Below, in pieces: positions 62,946 through 64,000 of a stretch of 64,000 bases of DNA (position 1 is the stretch's first letter; each line of letters begins with the position of its first letter). This stretch comes from Agaricus subrufescens. Taxonomy: Eukaryota; Basidiomycota; Agaricomycetes; Agaricales; Agaricaceae. Below the pieces are notes generated by a model. That model had not been told where the DNA came from. It did not search any database and was given only the letters and a program-made list of their open reading frames with translations. The stretch spans positions 2,728,001 through 2,792,000 of the forward strand of contig CM057059.1 in assembly GCA_029945375.1 (NCBI GenBank). The letters run 5' to 3'. The translations under genes were made by a program, and so were the position numbers.

Positions 62946-63003
62946 TACAATCTCGAGTGTGGTTGTTCGTGAGTAACAAGCGTAGTAGTTGTCGTGAATT
63001 TCG

Positions 63004-63869
63004 TCATGTCATAACACCGTAATACATTTGTTTAATACTTCTCTTCTCCCAAATCTTTGCGCCTGTGGTAACATAACTCATTTCAGTTTTCGACACTCGG
63101 AACCAAATTGAGATGGCGCACCTGACACCACAACAATAACACGCTCTCGCAGACAAAAACACCACAGCAAGCCATGTCAGAATCATCGCTATTAACACCA
63201 TCCAAAATCCATCTCCAAACGAGACATCAAACTTGAAATCCTGGTCTACCGCCAATCCATCTCTGACTACAATCCCTAATGCCACATCGATTCCAAAAAC
63301 GACGGTGGTAGTGATCCCGGTGATTATGGCGAGAAAGAGTGTCAGAATGGAGATGGCATGAGAAGCGAGGAATAGAGAGGATATTAAAGTCAGGAGTGCA
63401 ACTCCGGCGGCTATAGGGTGGAGGACTAGAATGAGGCGGAGGGAAGTTTCGACAGCGTTGATTACGGCATCCGGGAGACCTGCAAGTTCTCGAACTGAAG
63501 CTGGCACGATGTAACCGAGTTGGGGACCAAAGCATTCTCCATCAATGGTGGTGTTCACTGAAGGACCAGGGATACTTTTGAAAGGAAAGAATGAGACAAT
63601 TAAGAGCAAGGTCTTCGTGTGACTGCCAAGGAAGTGGCTTCGAGAGAGAGGGTTTACCTTGATGCACAGAAACCCCAAACCCCAAAGCGCAGCTCCGTAG
63701 CAACATTTGTGGTAGGCTGGACATTCAAACCAGACTTGACGACAATGAGATAGATAGGCTTGATAATGGTCAACGAGAGTCCCACGAGCAGAAGAAGAAT
63801 AAAAGCGGCTGCAAGGAGTGTGAATGCGATCAGCGACACAATCCGATAGGTCTGGAGAGGTCTAATCAT
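63004..63869 (-). CDS. PalI/SUR7-like four-helix membrane protein, 260 aa
   Basis: Two exons (63658-63869 and 63004-63574) join in phase to 261 codons. The start is ATG 63869 (MIRPLQTYRIVSLIAFTLLA). The first helix is followed by an extracellular loop with LRFGVWGFCASS, the W-x-x-C pattern of the SUR7/PalI (Rim9) claudin-like family. Further helices are near LHPIAAGVALLTLISSLFLA, ILTLFLAIITGITTTVVFGI and GFWMVLIAMILTWLAVVFLS, ending in a short cytosolic tail. Family members work in pH sensing (Rim/Pal pathway) or in eisosomes at the plasma membrane. This is the intact counterpart of the relic at 55190-55480. Confidence 0.8.
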
Positions 63870-64000
63870 CGTTGTGCGGTGAAAGGAGAGCAGTGGGACT
63901 CCGCAGATGGGTTCCACCAAGTGTCGTAGTAGTACATATATCGAATAATGAATGCTATTATTAGACTATTCTCTCACTTGGGCTTCAGTCCGGTGCCAAT

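Overview
The window looks like a gene-dense piece of a filamentous basidiomycete genome, most likely an Agaricomycete. Almost every gene is cut by several 45-75 nt GT-AG introns, intergenic gaps are often under 400 bp, and the gene set is fungal: NHA1-type antiporters, flavocytochrome b2 homologues, a QDE-1/RDR-type RNA-dependent RNA polymerase, a PalI/SUR7-like protein and a fungal hormone-sensitive-lipase-family hydrolase. I found no tRNA, rRNA, CRISPR array or intact transposon. Gene models were built by eye from reading-frame continuity, splice sites, codon-phase arithmetic and remembered family motifs.

Layout. 1-4242: two tandem Na+/H+ antiporter genes, the first cut by the window edge, separated by a gap holding a perfect 23-bp inverted repeat. 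4826-9485: a very large RecB-type nuclease/superfamily 1 helicase fusion. 9712-12714: a small hypothetical gene and an F-box/leucine-rich gene. 12995-24744: a metabolic block with two flavocytochrome b2-like genes interleaved with three paralogues of the isocitrate lyase/PEP-mutase superfamily. These chemistries (oxidation of a 2-hydroxy acid or glyoxylate, and C-C cleavage of a 2-oxo or hydroxy diacid) make an organic-acid, possibly oxalate/glyoxylate, cluster a reasonable hypothesis. 26419-36183: housekeeping genes (TDP2-like phosphodiesterase, BTB protein, TMEM70-like mitochondrial protein, dynactin p25, mitochondrial Hsp70, ACAD10/11-type phosphotransferase-like protein). Two of these pairs are divergent over short promoters, and one promoter carries a perfect heat-shock element. 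36385-48989: a 13-exon hydrolase, an omega-like glutathione transferase, TRAPPC11, the ubiquitin-like HUB1/UBL5 and a multi-pass membrane protein. 49211-52989: the RNA-dependent RNA polymerase, divergent from a NADH pyrophosphatase (Nudix) gene at 53357-54871.

53357-64000 is a repeated segmental duplication. The Nudix gene is intact in copy 1 and decayed in copies 2 and 3. In both decayed copies it lies behind a captured 5' half of a clathrin light chain gene. The flanking PalI-like membrane gene is intact only beside copy 3; beside copy 1 it is a deleted relic with a stop at codon 6. A frameshifted GEP4 (phosphatidylglycerophosphatase) relic sits head-to-head with the third clathrin fragment. 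An unidentified conserved peptide-coding patch recurs in all three units. This stretch and the organic-acid block are the most interesting parts of the window.
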